A stretch of 64,000 bases of DNA from Sepioteuthis lessoniana (GCA_963585895.1 OY757924.1:56706824-56770823); one strand, 5' to 3'; shown: positions 43,051-53,669, counted from the stretch's first letter. Numbers and translations are program-made. Notes: generated by a model not told the origin, from the letters alone.

Positions 43051-43587
43051 AGTGGCGACTCTAGCCTATTTTTGCTACTCGTGCCCCTCACCGCCCTCTG
43101 TCAACTTCAGTTCCCAACCCGTGGTCCGTGGACCCAAAGTAAGTCATCATAGTTGCTATTGCGTGATTCTCCATTGTATAGCACAGATTGACAAACGTAC
43201 CTTGCTTGGTGTTTTTTTTTTTTGTAAACAATCAAGATACTATATAATTTGTAGTCTTGTTAATACAGTAGATAAGATAATTTTTTTCCTTTCAAAAGTA
43301 TAGAAGAAAAGAGATGTTCATTACTATGACGAGAAAAATATGTTTATTAGAATAAAGAAACTGATGACAATATACACAGACACAGCTAGTAGTTTGAATT
43401 TCGCTTAAAATAAAGATTATTTGTTGAAAATGTATTCAAATAAACAAATTTTAGTTACAGAATGTAATATATGCAACGTTCATTAAAGAAATAGAGATCT
43501 GTTAGTGAAAAAACGAATTAAAACACGCCGTTTAACCAACATTTACCATAGCGATGATGACGTCGGCGACGGCTATAATCTGCTATC

Positions 43588-43662
<75 letters not shown>

Positions 43663-44100
43663 GTCCCTCTCCCTCTTCCCAAGACAGCTGTCAGCAGTCA
43701 GAATGTGCTAAGATTTTTGAGCACAGTGTTTGGGTTGCTCTTGCTATTGGCTACAGCCAAAAGCGGATTTCTCTAACATTACTGTTATTATAAGGGTCTA
43801 GTGCTCGGCACGGATTTGCTCGTGTTCAACATTATAGCCGATTTTATGGGATGTTCAATGAATCTGACGGTGGCCGGACAAAGACCATCTGTTCAAAACA
43901 GCATCGTTGTATTATTCCCAGATATACTTATGAACTTTTGGCTACTTAGTTATCGAAACTTGAATAGATACGTAATTTAATTGAGATCAGACTAAGTATG
44001 TTTGCTTGAAATTAATGGATGATTTTTAATCCATTTTGAATAACATTGACTGAGTTATTGGTCGTGCCGGGCACGAGTAGCACTAGTCCCGTCTCCCCCC

Positions 44101-44103
<3 letters not shown>
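43050..44103. mobile_element. possible non-autonomous hAT element
   Basis: The left end CAGTGGCGACTCTAG and right end reading CAGGGGGGGAGACGGG on the minus strand both begin CAGnGG, as hAT ends often do. Both continue into GCTACTCGTGCCC in inverted orientation (43072-43084 and, reversed, about 44066-44078). No transposase is seen; (CT)n lies at 43595-43656. The left end abuts SINE-H copy 7 and the right end a (TA)n run. Confidence 0.4.

Positions 44104-44135
<32 letters not shown>
44104..44135. repeat. (TA)n tail of SINE-H copy 8
   Basis: About 16 TA units. Confidence 0.9.
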
Positions 44136-44136
<1 letters not shown>

Positions 44137-44138
<2 letters not shown>

Positions 44139-44330
44139 CATCCTTAAACAGACTGTTTCGTTGGATTACAACTCTTAAAGTGTGGCTAGACCCACGAGCT
44201 GTTTCTTGCTGGGATCAAAACCCGGGTGACTTTACATCAGTCGGATATCTTAGCCCAGGGATATCGTCATTCTCAGCGTAAGCGAAGAAATTCTTTACTT
44301 ATGTATATTTTGACATATACGCTATCAGCT
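44137..44330 (-). mobile_element. SINE-H copy 8 with decayed hammerhead
   Basis: Minus strand: upstream TTCGCTTACGCTGAG block, B box GGTTTTGATCCCAGC, then GTCTAGCCACACTTTAAGAG, CGAAAC and GGATGAC (44137-44189). The core has CTTTAAGA, so it is inactive. It is the longest copy and shows how far the SINE extends upstream. Confidence 0.7.
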
Positions 44331-44424
44331 ACCGGAGTACTCAGTTTATGAGAAGAGCTTTGGTTTTACGCGTATTTGGCAGTCGGCAATTCCCCACCCG
44401 AATGCTCAACCCACTGGGGGTAGC

Positions 44425-44426
<2 letters not shown>

Positions 44427-44465
<39 letters not shown>
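44427..44465. repeat. (TA)n then (GA)n
   Basis: (TA)n followed by about eight GA units, directly before SINE-H copy 9. Confidence 0.9.
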
Positions 44466-44588
44466 TCTATAGTCATCCGCAGACAGATCTGTTTCGTTCT
44501 ATCAGAACTCATCAGTGTGGCTAGACAGTATCTCCCCGTAGCTGGGATCGAAACCCGGTTGACTGAAACACCAAGCCAAAGCTTCGAA

Positions 44589-44590
<2 letters not shown>
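44466..44590 (-). mobile_element. SINE-H copy 9 with intact hammerhead
   Basis: Minus strand: B box GGGTTTCGATCCCAGC, then the hammerhead at 44472-44526. GTCTAGCCACA is the 5' side of stem I; CTGATGAG; stem II GTTC-TGATA-GAAC; GAAAC; stem III CAGATCTG; predicted cleavage after CTGTC (between 44482 and 44481). The 3' side of stem I is TGCGGATGAC, with one mismatch. The tRNA-like head is cut at GGTTCGAAGC by a (TA)n run. Confidence 0.85.

Positions 44591-44628
<38 letters not shown>
44591..44628. repeat. (TA)n target tract, left
   Basis: About 19 TA units between SINE-H copy 9 and the 3.15-kb element. Confidence 0.9.
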
Positions 44629-44631
<3 letters not shown>

Positions 44632-46308
44632 GGTAGGTCGATTTGGGGACTGTAAAAAAAGCCATTCAAAGAAAGTTGCAAAATAATGTCTACTACAAGA
44701 AATATCTTTTTTTTTCAAAAATTTGTATTTATTTGAGGAATCAAACTTAAAGACCAAATGAATAGTGATTTTTATCACGGTATAGGTGTCACCGGCAACA
44801 CGCGTTGCTTAAATAAACCCCGAGTTTTAACAAAAATAAGATGATTCAATATACTTAATAATAAATATTTTTAAGTTTAGTATTCCTTTTCTTTAGAAAT
44901 TAAATGAAAATATAAAAATTAAAAAGGAATAAAAACACTATAATATTTAATTTAATATACGAATAACTATTTACACATGCCGTTTTATTTATTGTATATT
45001 TTTTATGGTATTCACCTGTTGAAATTACCTCCCACTAAGCGATTGTTTTCTTCTTCTTTACTGTTTACGATTTGAATTAATTACGAATATCTCTTGAATT
45101 TTTCATTAAAATAGACTTAACTATTAAAAAATACAACTTATATAATTATTGATTTGTTCATATTTTTGAAGTTAGTGTTTATTCATTAAAAAAAACTGTT
45201 TACGAGCTAGATACGTTAGATAAAAGTGCTATAAAAAAGTATAAAGGAAAGAGAGGGGTCAAGAAAAAATTTACATTCATCACCAACACCTTCAACATCA
45301 AATCTCCAGGGTAATGTTTCTTCCCCCTTCTACTCATCTTCTCCAAGTGAAGAACCAGAAGAATATTTGCTGCCAAAGAGTCATCAAAAAGGCCTTATAG
45401 CTTTATCAAATTTCTAAGATATGGTCTCGAGTGAGTCAAGAGAGACATATCTTCTAATCTTGGAGCCAGCCTTGCCAATGCCTTGCTCTTGGATTTGAAG
45501 TCTATACGCCTTCTTATACCCAATATTAATATAAACGATATTATTATTGATAAACGTAAAGTTGACAGGGCAAAGACTAAAGTGAAAACTGCCCAACAAA
45601 AACATGATCAAAGTATGGAAAATCTTATATGTATTGCAGTTGATGGGAGAATGGATAAGAACACATTAAGGATATTACGGAGGATAATGGACAGAAAACT
45701 ATGAAAAAACTAAGAGACCAGAACGCCATTTAACTTTTACAAAGGAGACACTATCTGAAAGTAAATATTTGACACAGAGTTATTCCTAATATTGATGCAG
45801 CAGGTGCTGTTCATGCAGAGCAACTGGTGGATGTTTTGCATGAATTCAACAGTGAGAACACTATCAAGGCTATCCTTGTTGATAACACTAATGCCAACAC
45901 AGGTTGTGAAGGTGGAATGGTTGCAATTTTAGAAAATTTTAGAAAAGATATTCACACAATTGGTTCCTCTCTGCACCATAATGAACTACCTTTCAGAGCC
46001 CTTTTTAAAAATATAGATGGTGGTGCAAAAGACCCTACAGCATTCCGTGCCCCCCTTCCTGGGGAAATTATGCTCAAATGATTGCCATGATTTACCCCAA
46101 ATATCATTTTCCATTATTAGCAGACTTCTGGATTCAATTTTGAAAATTGATAAAATACATGATCTCAGTTTTGACCAAAGACTCCTGTATGAATACACAG
46201 TATGTATTTCTAGAGGTAGGGTTGACTCAAGATATGCCTCCTGGAAAATTGGTCCTTTAAAACATTCAAGATAGTTTACTTTGGCCATCAGGCTCATGTG
46301 TTTATGGA

Positions 46309-46548
46309 CTCATGGTGCATACCCACAAAAGCTCACAACTCATGGTGCATACCCACAAAAGCTCACAACTCATGGTGCATACCCACAAAAGCTCACAACT
46401 CATGGTGCATACCCACAAAAGCTCACAACTCATGGTGCATACCCACAAAAGCTCACAACTCATGGTGCATACCCACAAAAGCTCACAACTCATGGTGCAT
46501 ACCCACAAAAGCTCACAACTCATGGTGCATACCCACAAAAGCTCACAA
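46309..46548 (+). repeat. eight perfect 30-bp units inside the coding region
   Basis: CTCATGGTGCATACCCACAA-AAGCTCACAA repeats eight times without visible change. The unit is a multiple of three, so it adds the ten-residue motif THGAYPQKLT in frame and leaves all three plus frames, plus one minus frame, open. Confidence 0.95.
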
Positions 46549-46804
46549 CAAATTTTATCGTAAATGTGTATGGCACTTGTTGGTTTGAAATTAAAAGAAA
46601 TAATGAATTCCATAATCAACAACTGCATATTTTTAATATGATCCAGATGATTAAGGAGCAACCTCATGAAATCCAACAGATAGCATTAAGAAATATACAA
46701 GGTAATACATTTTGTTTACAACCAGAAAACCTTCTATATTCCATGGTCAAATCTGAGGAAGTTGAAGTAAGAGAAGAAGCTTTAAAAAGAATTTTGGTCA
46801 TCAG

Positions 46805-46957
46805 GTAAGTAAATATTTTATTCATATATCACTGATTCAATTATTCCAATTTATTGAATCATTTTTAAAGATTTTATCTAATTTCACCATAATTATTAAA
46901 GCAGTAAAGATTGGAATTTTTTAATAATTCAATTAATTAATTCTTATATTCCTTCAG
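46805..46957 (+). other. predicted intron of the transposase-like gene
   Basis: Donor ATCAG|GTAAGT and acceptor CCTTCAG|GAG. Removing 153 bp joins ILVIR to SGEST in one phase and continues the family's pattern. T-rich acceptor side. Confidence 0.65.
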
Positions 46958-47773
46958 GAGTGGGGAGTCAACCATGAAAAGGTTAAAAAGAATACCAACT
47001 ATTAATTTTAATGCCACACATTGGACACATTTAATAGATTTAACATTATGTGGCATTTTTAAACCACCAATGATGGAAGATTTTTCTGAATCTGAACCTC
47101 GAGAATCATTGTTAAATGGAACCAAGCTTGACTTGCTAGGTTTGCCCTCACATTCTCAAGCCATGGAATGGGCAGTCAAGTTAACAACGGAAGCTTCATA
47201 AACTGTTTATGGTTTTGAAGCCAGGCATGAACACATAACAGCCAAAGTTGTAAGTCAGAAATTGATAACGGTATTTTTGTCTAAGTGTTCTTATATAGAG
47301 CAATTAGACTCTATATATTAAGCTCTATTAAAATAGTGTTTGTTTTTCCTTATGTTTTTGTTTGTTATATTTACACTTAAAACAAAAAAAAATCAAGTTT
47401 TAAGGTATTCAAATATTACTGCTTAATTCATAACGTGAAAAGGCAGGTTATAGAAGCAGATACTGAAAGGGGGGTTCAGATTTTCAATTTGAAGGTAAGT
47501 CATCATTTCTTTAATATCATTTTTATAAAATAAAAGTATATTCTTTGATTTAAATACTAATATTATTTGGTTTTCACACTAATATTCAAGACAAATCTTG
47601 CAAAAACGAGGAATTTTCAGTATATTTTTGTCTACGATATTTGATACCAAACGCTCAAAAAACCGTTGAACTGTTTGATCTAATTTTTTGTATGAGGACT
47701 TAATAGGTTCATACACAACTTTCGGTTAGTGAGATTCTATAATATTTTAAGAAAAGTGAAAAATCAACCTACC

Positions 47774-47776
<3 letters not shown>

Positions 47777-47804
<28 letters not shown>
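47777..47804. repeat. (TA)n target tract, right
   Basis: TA units that are also the tail of SINE-H copy 10. Confidence 0.9.
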
Positions 47805-47950
47805 TGCTATAGTCGTCCACAGACAAATCTGTTTCGTTCTATCAGAACTCATCAGTGTGGCTAGACAGTATCTTCCCGTAGCTGGGATCGAAACCCGGTT
47901 GACTCAAACGCCAAGCCAAAGCTTCTAACCATTAAGCCACGAGGAGATAT
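47805..47950 (-). mobile_element. SINE-H copy 10, full length with intact hammerhead
   Basis: Minus strand: tRNA-like head CTCGTGGCTTAATGGTTAG (A box) and B box GGGTTTCGATCCCAGC, then the hammerhead at 47812-47866. Core CTGATGAG, stem II GTTC-TGATA-GAAC, GAAAC, stem III CAGATTTG, cleavage site TTGTC, 3' stem I TGTGGACGAC. A (TA)n tail follows. The only copy that still has both Pol III-type boxes and a complete ribozyme. Confidence 0.85.
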
Positions 47951-48015
47951 TAGCTGCGAAGTAAATTTTAAACGGTTATGAATCACAATTACTATTGTTT
48001 ACATACATCCGTTCA

Positions 48016-48066
<51 letters not shown>
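47951..48066. repeat. short spacer and (TA)n tract
   Basis: (TA)n at 48018-48066, directly next to the RTE tail. Confidence 0.9.
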
Positions 48067-48069
<3 letters not shown>

Positions 48070-48078
48070 TCATCATCA

Positions 48079-50988
48079 TCATGTCGCGCCGCCTGCGCGG
48101 ATATCCCTGACCGTCTCTCGCCATTTCTCCCTATCATTCATCGCCTCCGGCAGGTCTTCAGGATTACAACCCGTGTCCTCACATAGCTGCTGTATGTAAG
48201 TTCGTGCTGGTCGTCCCACTCTTGCACATCCATGAGTGGGGGTCCACAGGAGTACATCGCTTATGAGCTCGTCCTTGCTTCTCCAGCAGTGTCCTGCGTG
48301 TCTGGTTCGTCGAACTTGTATAGTTTTTGTGATGGGGGGCAAGTGTCCGTATAGTTGGAGTCTCGTGGGGTGTTGTCGCCAGGACTTGTTTAATACTGCT
48401 CTCAACATTCTTGTGTAATTTCCGTCCAGCCTCCTCTCCAGCCGTTTTGTTAACGTCCATGTAGTGCATCCATATAGCAGTATCGATGTGACCGCTGCCT
48501 GGAAGAAATTGCGTTTCATTTTATCGGTTAGGTCTGATTTCCATATAATCGATAGCCTATTGATAGCTGTCCATGCCTTCGTCAGTCGTGTGTCGATGTC
48601 CTTCTCGGTTGATGAGACGCTGCTTCCTAGGTAGGTAAATTTGTCGACTAGTTTCAGAGAGGCTCCGTCTAGTGTGGCAATGTTGCCTGTTTGGTTGTAA
48701 CACATATATTCGGTTTTGTTTGCATTGACATGTAGGCCAATGCCAGCTGCAGCTCATTCCAGACTATGTAGTAGTGTCTCTGCTTGATTAGGCGTATTCG
48801 CTAGTAACGCCAAGTCATCAGTGTAGTCGGCGTCCGTGATTGTTTTTGCGGGGTACCTTTTGCTTCTTCTCTTAGTCAGCTCGAAGCCATTTTCTCTGAT
48901 TTTGTCGATCGAAGTCCTAAGCACATAGTCTAGACAGATGATAAAGAGGTACGGGGCTAGTGTGTCTCCTTGTAGTACTCCTGCAACAATGTCGAAGTAT
49001 TCCGTGTCTCCATCTGGTGAACGTACTTTTACTTTGGTGTTTCTGTAGAGAATCATTATCGCTGCTACGGTTTCTTTTGGTAGGCCGTAAGCTAGTAGGA
49101 TTTGCTCCATCTTCCCTCTGTGTATGGAATCGAAGGCCTTGGTAAAGTCGACAAATAGTAATGTCGCCTGTAAGTTTTTTGCCTGAACGCCTTCCAGGAT
49201 TCTACGGATGGTCAGTATTTGTGAGGTTGTGGATCTATTTCTCCGGAAGCCATTTTGGTTTTTCCTAAGGATGTTTTCCATTTTGGGTTCTATGCGGTTT
49301 CGTAGTAGGGCATTGTAGATTTTGGCTGCTATGGATGTAAGTGTTATCACTCGGTAGTTCTTGGCTAGTCCGAGGTCGCCTTTTTTAGGGAATGGAAGGA
49401 TGCATCCCTTCGTCCATCGTTCTATCCTATTTTGACTATAGACTGCGTTGCATTGCCGGAGCAGTATATCGTCGAATTGTCTCGTCTTCCACACTTCTGG
49501 GGGGATCTCGTCTAGCCCCGCCGCTTTCCTATTTTTAATTCTTCTGAGAACCGTGTCGAGTTCTTCTTTGGTGAAAGGACCTAGTTTTACGTCTAATTGC
49601 TTACTAATAATTCTGGTGATCGGTTCATCCGTTATTTCCGGTGGGTTTCCTAGTAGATTTTTGAAATGCTGTTCCCACAGTTTTATTCTTTCTTGTTGGC
49701 TTGCAGCTTTCAATTTTGCTTTGGCTGTGCTCTTCCTTCCACTTACTTCGTTTATTGTTTGCCAGGCTATCCTGGATTGCCTATCTTCCACCGAGTCTCT
49801 AATCTTATCTATCTGATTTTGTACGTATTCTGCCTGTTCTTTTAGGTATATTCCTGTTAATTGATGTTGCGCCTTTTCTAGTTCTCGTGCATTTGTATTT
49901 GTTGGGTTCTGTTGATAGTTTTTGGAGGCAGTCTTCACAAGTGCACGTTTTTCTCTAGCCGCTAGCGTTTCCCAAGGGACTCTATATTTAGTTCTAGGTT
50001 TTGTTGGAATACACTTTTCTGCCGCCTCCAGGTGTGCTTCTACAAAATTTTCATATTCGTCATTTGGGGTGCCTATTTCTACCTTCTCTTGTAGTGCTTC
50101 GAATCTGTTTCTTAATTCTAATGCATATTTATCTCTAATATCTCTGTTGTTGAGTAGGGCCCAGTCATAGTGCTTGGTCGTCGCTTTACGTGTGGCGTTT
50201 TTTCTTAGGCTTAGTCGTACTTTGGCCGTAACTATTCGATGATCGGAGGACACACCCTCGAAGGAGGAGTATGCCTCGCAATTCATCGCACTGTTTTTCC
50301 ATTTCCTGTTTATAAGGATGTAGTCTATCTGTGCTTTACTCTTATTCACGTATGTGTAGGTCCATAATTTCCCCTCCCTTTTTTGAAAGTTTGTATTGAG
50401 GCAGGTTAATCTATTTTCTATCATGAAATCTATTAAATGCTGTCCATTCCTGTTAGACGCGTAGTGTAGGCTGTATTTGTTGTGTCTGTTTTTCCCGATT
50501 TGTGCATTCATATCTCCGCCAATGACTAGCAGGTTGTGTTTCGGAATGCTACGTACTAGGGAGGATAGATCTTCGTAGAAGGTGGCTATTTCGTTTTCTT
50601 CGCTAACATTGGTAGGGCTGTAGCAGGAGATAATTGTTGCTTTGGGGTTGCCATTAAACGTTGCGGCCATCATCCTAGGTTGTATTCTCTCAATGCTGTT
50701 CAGTGTTTTTAACGCTCTCGGTCCTAGAAGTATTCCCACCCCTCCTACCGATGCATTGACAGAGTTTTTCCATGCCGATACAGTCACCAGCATCCATCCA
50801 TTTCCCGTTTCGTGATACTTGATATCTTCGGTGTGCGTGTATCGGTGCTCTTGTATGCAAATTATATCTATCTTATGTTCTACGGCTGATGCAGTTAGCT
50901 CTGATAGTTGACCTATTCTATTTAGGGTTCTCACGTTAAATGTCGCTATCTGTATTGTTTGTTTGCATTTTCCAATCACGTTCACCAT
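48079..50988 (-). pseudogene. RTE ORF: endonuclease plus reverse transcriptase, one premature stop
   Basis: The protein copies its own RNA into the genome: an apurinic-type endonuclease nicks DNA and the reverse transcriptase extends from the nick. The start is taken as the ATG at 50986-50988, because upstream codons translate TA repeat. Motifs from the start: TFNVRTL (about 16-22), QEHR, GGDMNAQIG, SSDHRIVTA (endonuclease); LLFVDFTKAFDS (about 610) and DADYTDDLALL (about 722) of the reverse transcriptase. An in-frame TGA at 48754-48756 lies where an Arg codon (CGA) would be; the frame otherwise runs to TGA at 48079-48081, giving about 969 residues. The terminal stop lies within the ATG-repeat tail. 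The catalytic box reads YTDD instead of the usual YADD. Confidence 0.85.
48754..48756 (-). other. premature stop codon in the RTE ORF
   Basis: The codon reads TGA between LLHSLE and AAAGIG in the same frame. A CGA-to-TGA change at a CpG is the likely cause. Confidence 0.8.
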
Positions 50989-51015
50989 GTTTTTATATAT
51001 ATATATATATGTATA
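50989..51015. repeat. (TA)n at the 5' end of the RTE element
   Basis: About 10 TA units. Confidence 0.85.
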
Positions 51016-51097
51016 CCCGTTATTGTACTTTTTAAAAATAATTAATAAAAAATGGTCATTAGTCAAATAATTTAGCAAAGTCTAAATAAAATAGTAT

Positions 51098-51275
51098 TAG
51101 TGCATAAATGAAACAGCCTTGTTCAGGATTTGAACTCGTTCAGTCCATTTCTTAACATGACACTTGTTCTGCTACGCGCCTCTGATAGCCCGAACATTAT
51201 TCAGTGAAAATTTCAGAGCAAAATTTAGCTATGTATAGTCTTATTGATCCATTCACCCTCTACCATCGGAAAACA
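51098..51275 (-). mobile_element. SINE-B head region and shared flank
   Basis: Minus strand with the B-box sequence reversed as GGATTTGAACTCG and a head reversed at 51165-51185. The downstream stretch to 51275 matches 36440-36545. Confidence 0.5.
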
Positions 51276-51856
51276 TGTAACCTGCAATCGCTACCATAGT
51301 CATCGTATATTTGCAAGTGTAAAGTTTCATTCTTTCTACATCTGAAGAATTTTTCAAATATTTATCTTTGATAGTTCAGTATTGTTTACATTGCCATATA
51401 TTTAAAGTCAGTTGCCATTAGTTTCTATATACTCCCACAAATATTTTGAAATCAGGTAAATTAATTCGGCCTTATTGGTACGCATGCGCACATCTGTTTT
51501 TGACAAAAGCCAGTTTGTTTCATATATGGTTGGGCACCACCGTAGACTTTGTCTGTAATTCATGTGTAATATATTATCAATGCAATTTTGTCTATTTCTA
51601 TTGGTACCTATCTTTCTAGTGTGGCCACGTTACGACGAGATATATAGAAAAGCGTAAGAGATATTAAGCGATTGAGAGAGGAGAAGAGAGAAAAAAAGGA
51701 GAAAGATAGAGAGATAATTTCGTGTCGGAGAGTAATTCTATAACTCTCTGTGATATATCACAAATCCAATAAATATAAATAAGACAATCACTTTCGAATG
51801 AAATCCTAACCCACAACACTTCATTACTTTTATATACACACATAATTGATCAGAGC
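51276..51856. other. unassigned stretch
   Basis: GA-rich around 51655-51720. Nothing recognised. Confidence 0.4.
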
Positions 51857-51935
51857 TTATTTTCGTATTAATAGGTTCATATATACTCTGTCTCTCTCTC
51901 TGTCTCTCTGTCTCTCTCTATCTCTCTCTGTCTCC

Positions 51936-51984
<49 letters not shown>

Positions 51985-52124
51985 ACACCTTCACTGGCAG
52001 ACAGACAAACAGACAGATGGATAGATAATTAAGTGGAGTTTATTTTCGTATTCATAGTTTCGTATATACTCTGTCTCTGTCTCTCTTTCTATCACATACA
52101 TAAACACACACATATACACACAAT

Positions 52125-52171
<47 letters not shown>

Positions 52172-52342
52172 AAGATAGACAGACAGACTGACAGATAGAC
52201 AGACAGATGGAGTTTATTTTCATATTCGTGTTTTCATAGATATCCTCTCTCTCTCTATCACACGCACACAAACATACACAGACACACATCTTGATAGAGA
52301 GATAGATAATTGGAGTTTATTTTCATATTCATAGTTTCTCAG

Positions 52343-52410
<68 letters not shown>

Positions 52411-52500
52411 ACACACACGAACAAAAACGCAAATATCTTCTTAAATGGATAAATTAAACTGGAATTTACTTTCGCATTCATAGTTTGGTAGATACTCTTT
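51857..52500. repeat. minisatellite of about 100-180 bp units with embedded (TC)n/(CA)n
   Basis: Units start with GGAGTTTATTTTCRTATTC at about 51857, 52035, 52209, 52312 and 52461. Each continues to AGATACTCTCTCTC, a CA or GA tract and GATAGATAATT. Spacings are about 178, 174, 103 and 149 bp because the inner microsatellites vary. Confidence 0.85.
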
Positions 52501-52524
52501 CACATAACTTTTCTTTAATGGCAG

Positions 52525-52610
52525 ATCGACTATTGTGGGTTATTTAACGCCAAGTCCTTTTTTGTAGAAGAACAATAGTCGTATTATTTAACTTATAGCT
52601 GTGAGCGGGT
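52525..52610 (-). mobile_element. shared hairpin tail and SINE-C end, inverted
   Basis: TGGGTTATTTAACGCCAAG is the reverse of the shared tail, followed by ATTTAACTTATAGCTG. Confidence 0.5.
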
Positions 52611-53600
52611 GGTGGTGTTCTCCAGATAGATAGGTTTTTGTCTGCTGGGATTTATTATAACTTGTCAACTTGTGTTTACTTTAGATAAAATGTTTTGTGT
52701 TCATTTCCTACATAACTATGCGTTGTTTTTCACTTTCTTTTTCTGTTTTGCTAACTTGTAAACTAGCATTTATATGGAGTCTTTGAGCAAAACCCAATAA
52801 ATGTTTAAAGCTAAACATTTGAAGACTTGCCAAGTACTGTTTAGTGACTTGCATAGCACGCTAAATCGACTTCAAAGATATCAATGAACGCAGTTTGAAA
52901 CGATACAACCCTTTAGTCATTTTATCTTTCCATAAGATGATTATGCATATTTATATATTTCCTTCTTGATAAATTTATCTTTATTAACTTTGTCTCTCAG
53001 TTTTTATATTTCCTTCAGCTTCTTTTTTCGTTCGTTTTGTCTTTTATTTTATTTTATTTAATGTCGAGCCATTTTATTTCTTCGCTAAGATTACAACGGC
53101 TTCGGTTTTTTTTTACCTTTTTTACCTCTAATATGAGAGTTCCTATTTTCTTTTTCTTTTCTTTTTCTTTTCCTTTTTTCCTTTCTTATCCCCCTCCAAC
53201 TCAATCATGTCACTTAGGCAGCAGCATTCTAGTCTTCTAAAGATTGGTCGTTGTGCAAGTTATTCAGTAAAGATTACAAGAATAGCCTAGTCGAGAGGAA
53301 AGAATAACAATAATAGGGCGCTCGGTGAGAAACGAATACAGGTTAGTAGCAAGGGCATGCGACATGAGCTTGAAACATTTGCTCCACAGAAAGGGGGTGT
53401 TTGTAACACACACACATATATATATATATATATATCCATTCATATATACGTATCTGGACGTACGTGTGTGTTTGCGCATGTGTGTGTGTTCTTGGATATT
53501 TTTATTCAGGGTGGGTCAGAAGTAAAAGGGCAATAAATAACCGCATAATTAATTATGATTAACATAATTAAATACTGTTGATTCATCTACTATTAGTGCT
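52611..53600. other. unassigned stretch
   Basis: T-rich near 53030-53190, short TA/CA runs at 53408-53440. No gene recognised. Confidence 0.4.
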
Positions 53601-53602
53601 CC

Positions 53603-53669
<67 letters not shown>

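Larger units (their letters stand above)
45250..47230 (+). pseudogene. unnamed transposase-like gene, disrupted
   Basis: Pieces in several phases line up as one protein. N-terminal Ser-rich region (about 45250-45415); a basic block DKRKVDRAKTKVKTAQQKHD (45550-45610); AVDGRMDK (about 45640), candidate first acidic residue; LVDNTNANTG (about 45878), candidate second; LHHNELPFRALFKNIDG (about 45975); DQRLLYEYTVCISRG; RLMCLW; the eightfold repeat; NFIVNVYGTCWFEIK; NPENLLYSM-type block; HSQAMEWAVKLTTEAS at the end, with a Glu that could complete a DDE-like triad. An intron with GT-AG borders lies at 46805-46957. I recall this family as abundant in invertebrates with many copies, but unnamed. At least two frameshifts (45700-46090) and an in-frame stop at about 46272 make this copy defective. 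Transposase function is inferred from the TIRs. Confidence 0.6.
44629..47776 (+). mobile_element. 3.15-kb DNA transposon bounded by TIRs in a (TA)n tract
   Basis: The left end TTAGGGTAGGTCGATTT and right end AAATCAACCTACCCTAA form a 17-bp inverted repeat with one mismatch. Both ends are embedded in (TA)n, so the exact target duplication cannot be read, though TA is compatible. The inside is single-copy in this window and holds one gene on the plus strand. I do not know an established superfamily with these ends. Confidence 0.8.
48067..50988 (-). mobile_element. near-complete RTE-clade non-LTR retrotransposon
   Basis: One long open frame with endonuclease and reverse transcriptase, followed immediately by an (ATC)n tail on the plus strand. 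(TA)n borders both ends. RTE-clade membership is inferred from the order of domains and the resemblance of the C-terminal region to BovB-type proteins. Confidence 0.8.

Noticed and set aside
46309-46548. CRISPR-like array of 30-bp repeats
   Set aside because: There are no spacers between units and the region is inside a eukaryotic-type gene with an intron.
46302-46676. A 124-residue minus-strand frame with a CELLWVCTMS repeat
   Set aside because: It is the antisense reading of the 30-bp repeat, which is a multiple of three and therefore open in several frames. The flanking plus-strand sequence, not this strand, matches a protein family.
49448-49816. A 122-residue plus-strand frame over the RTE element
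   Set aside because: Shadow frame on the strand opposite the conserved retrotransposon protein.
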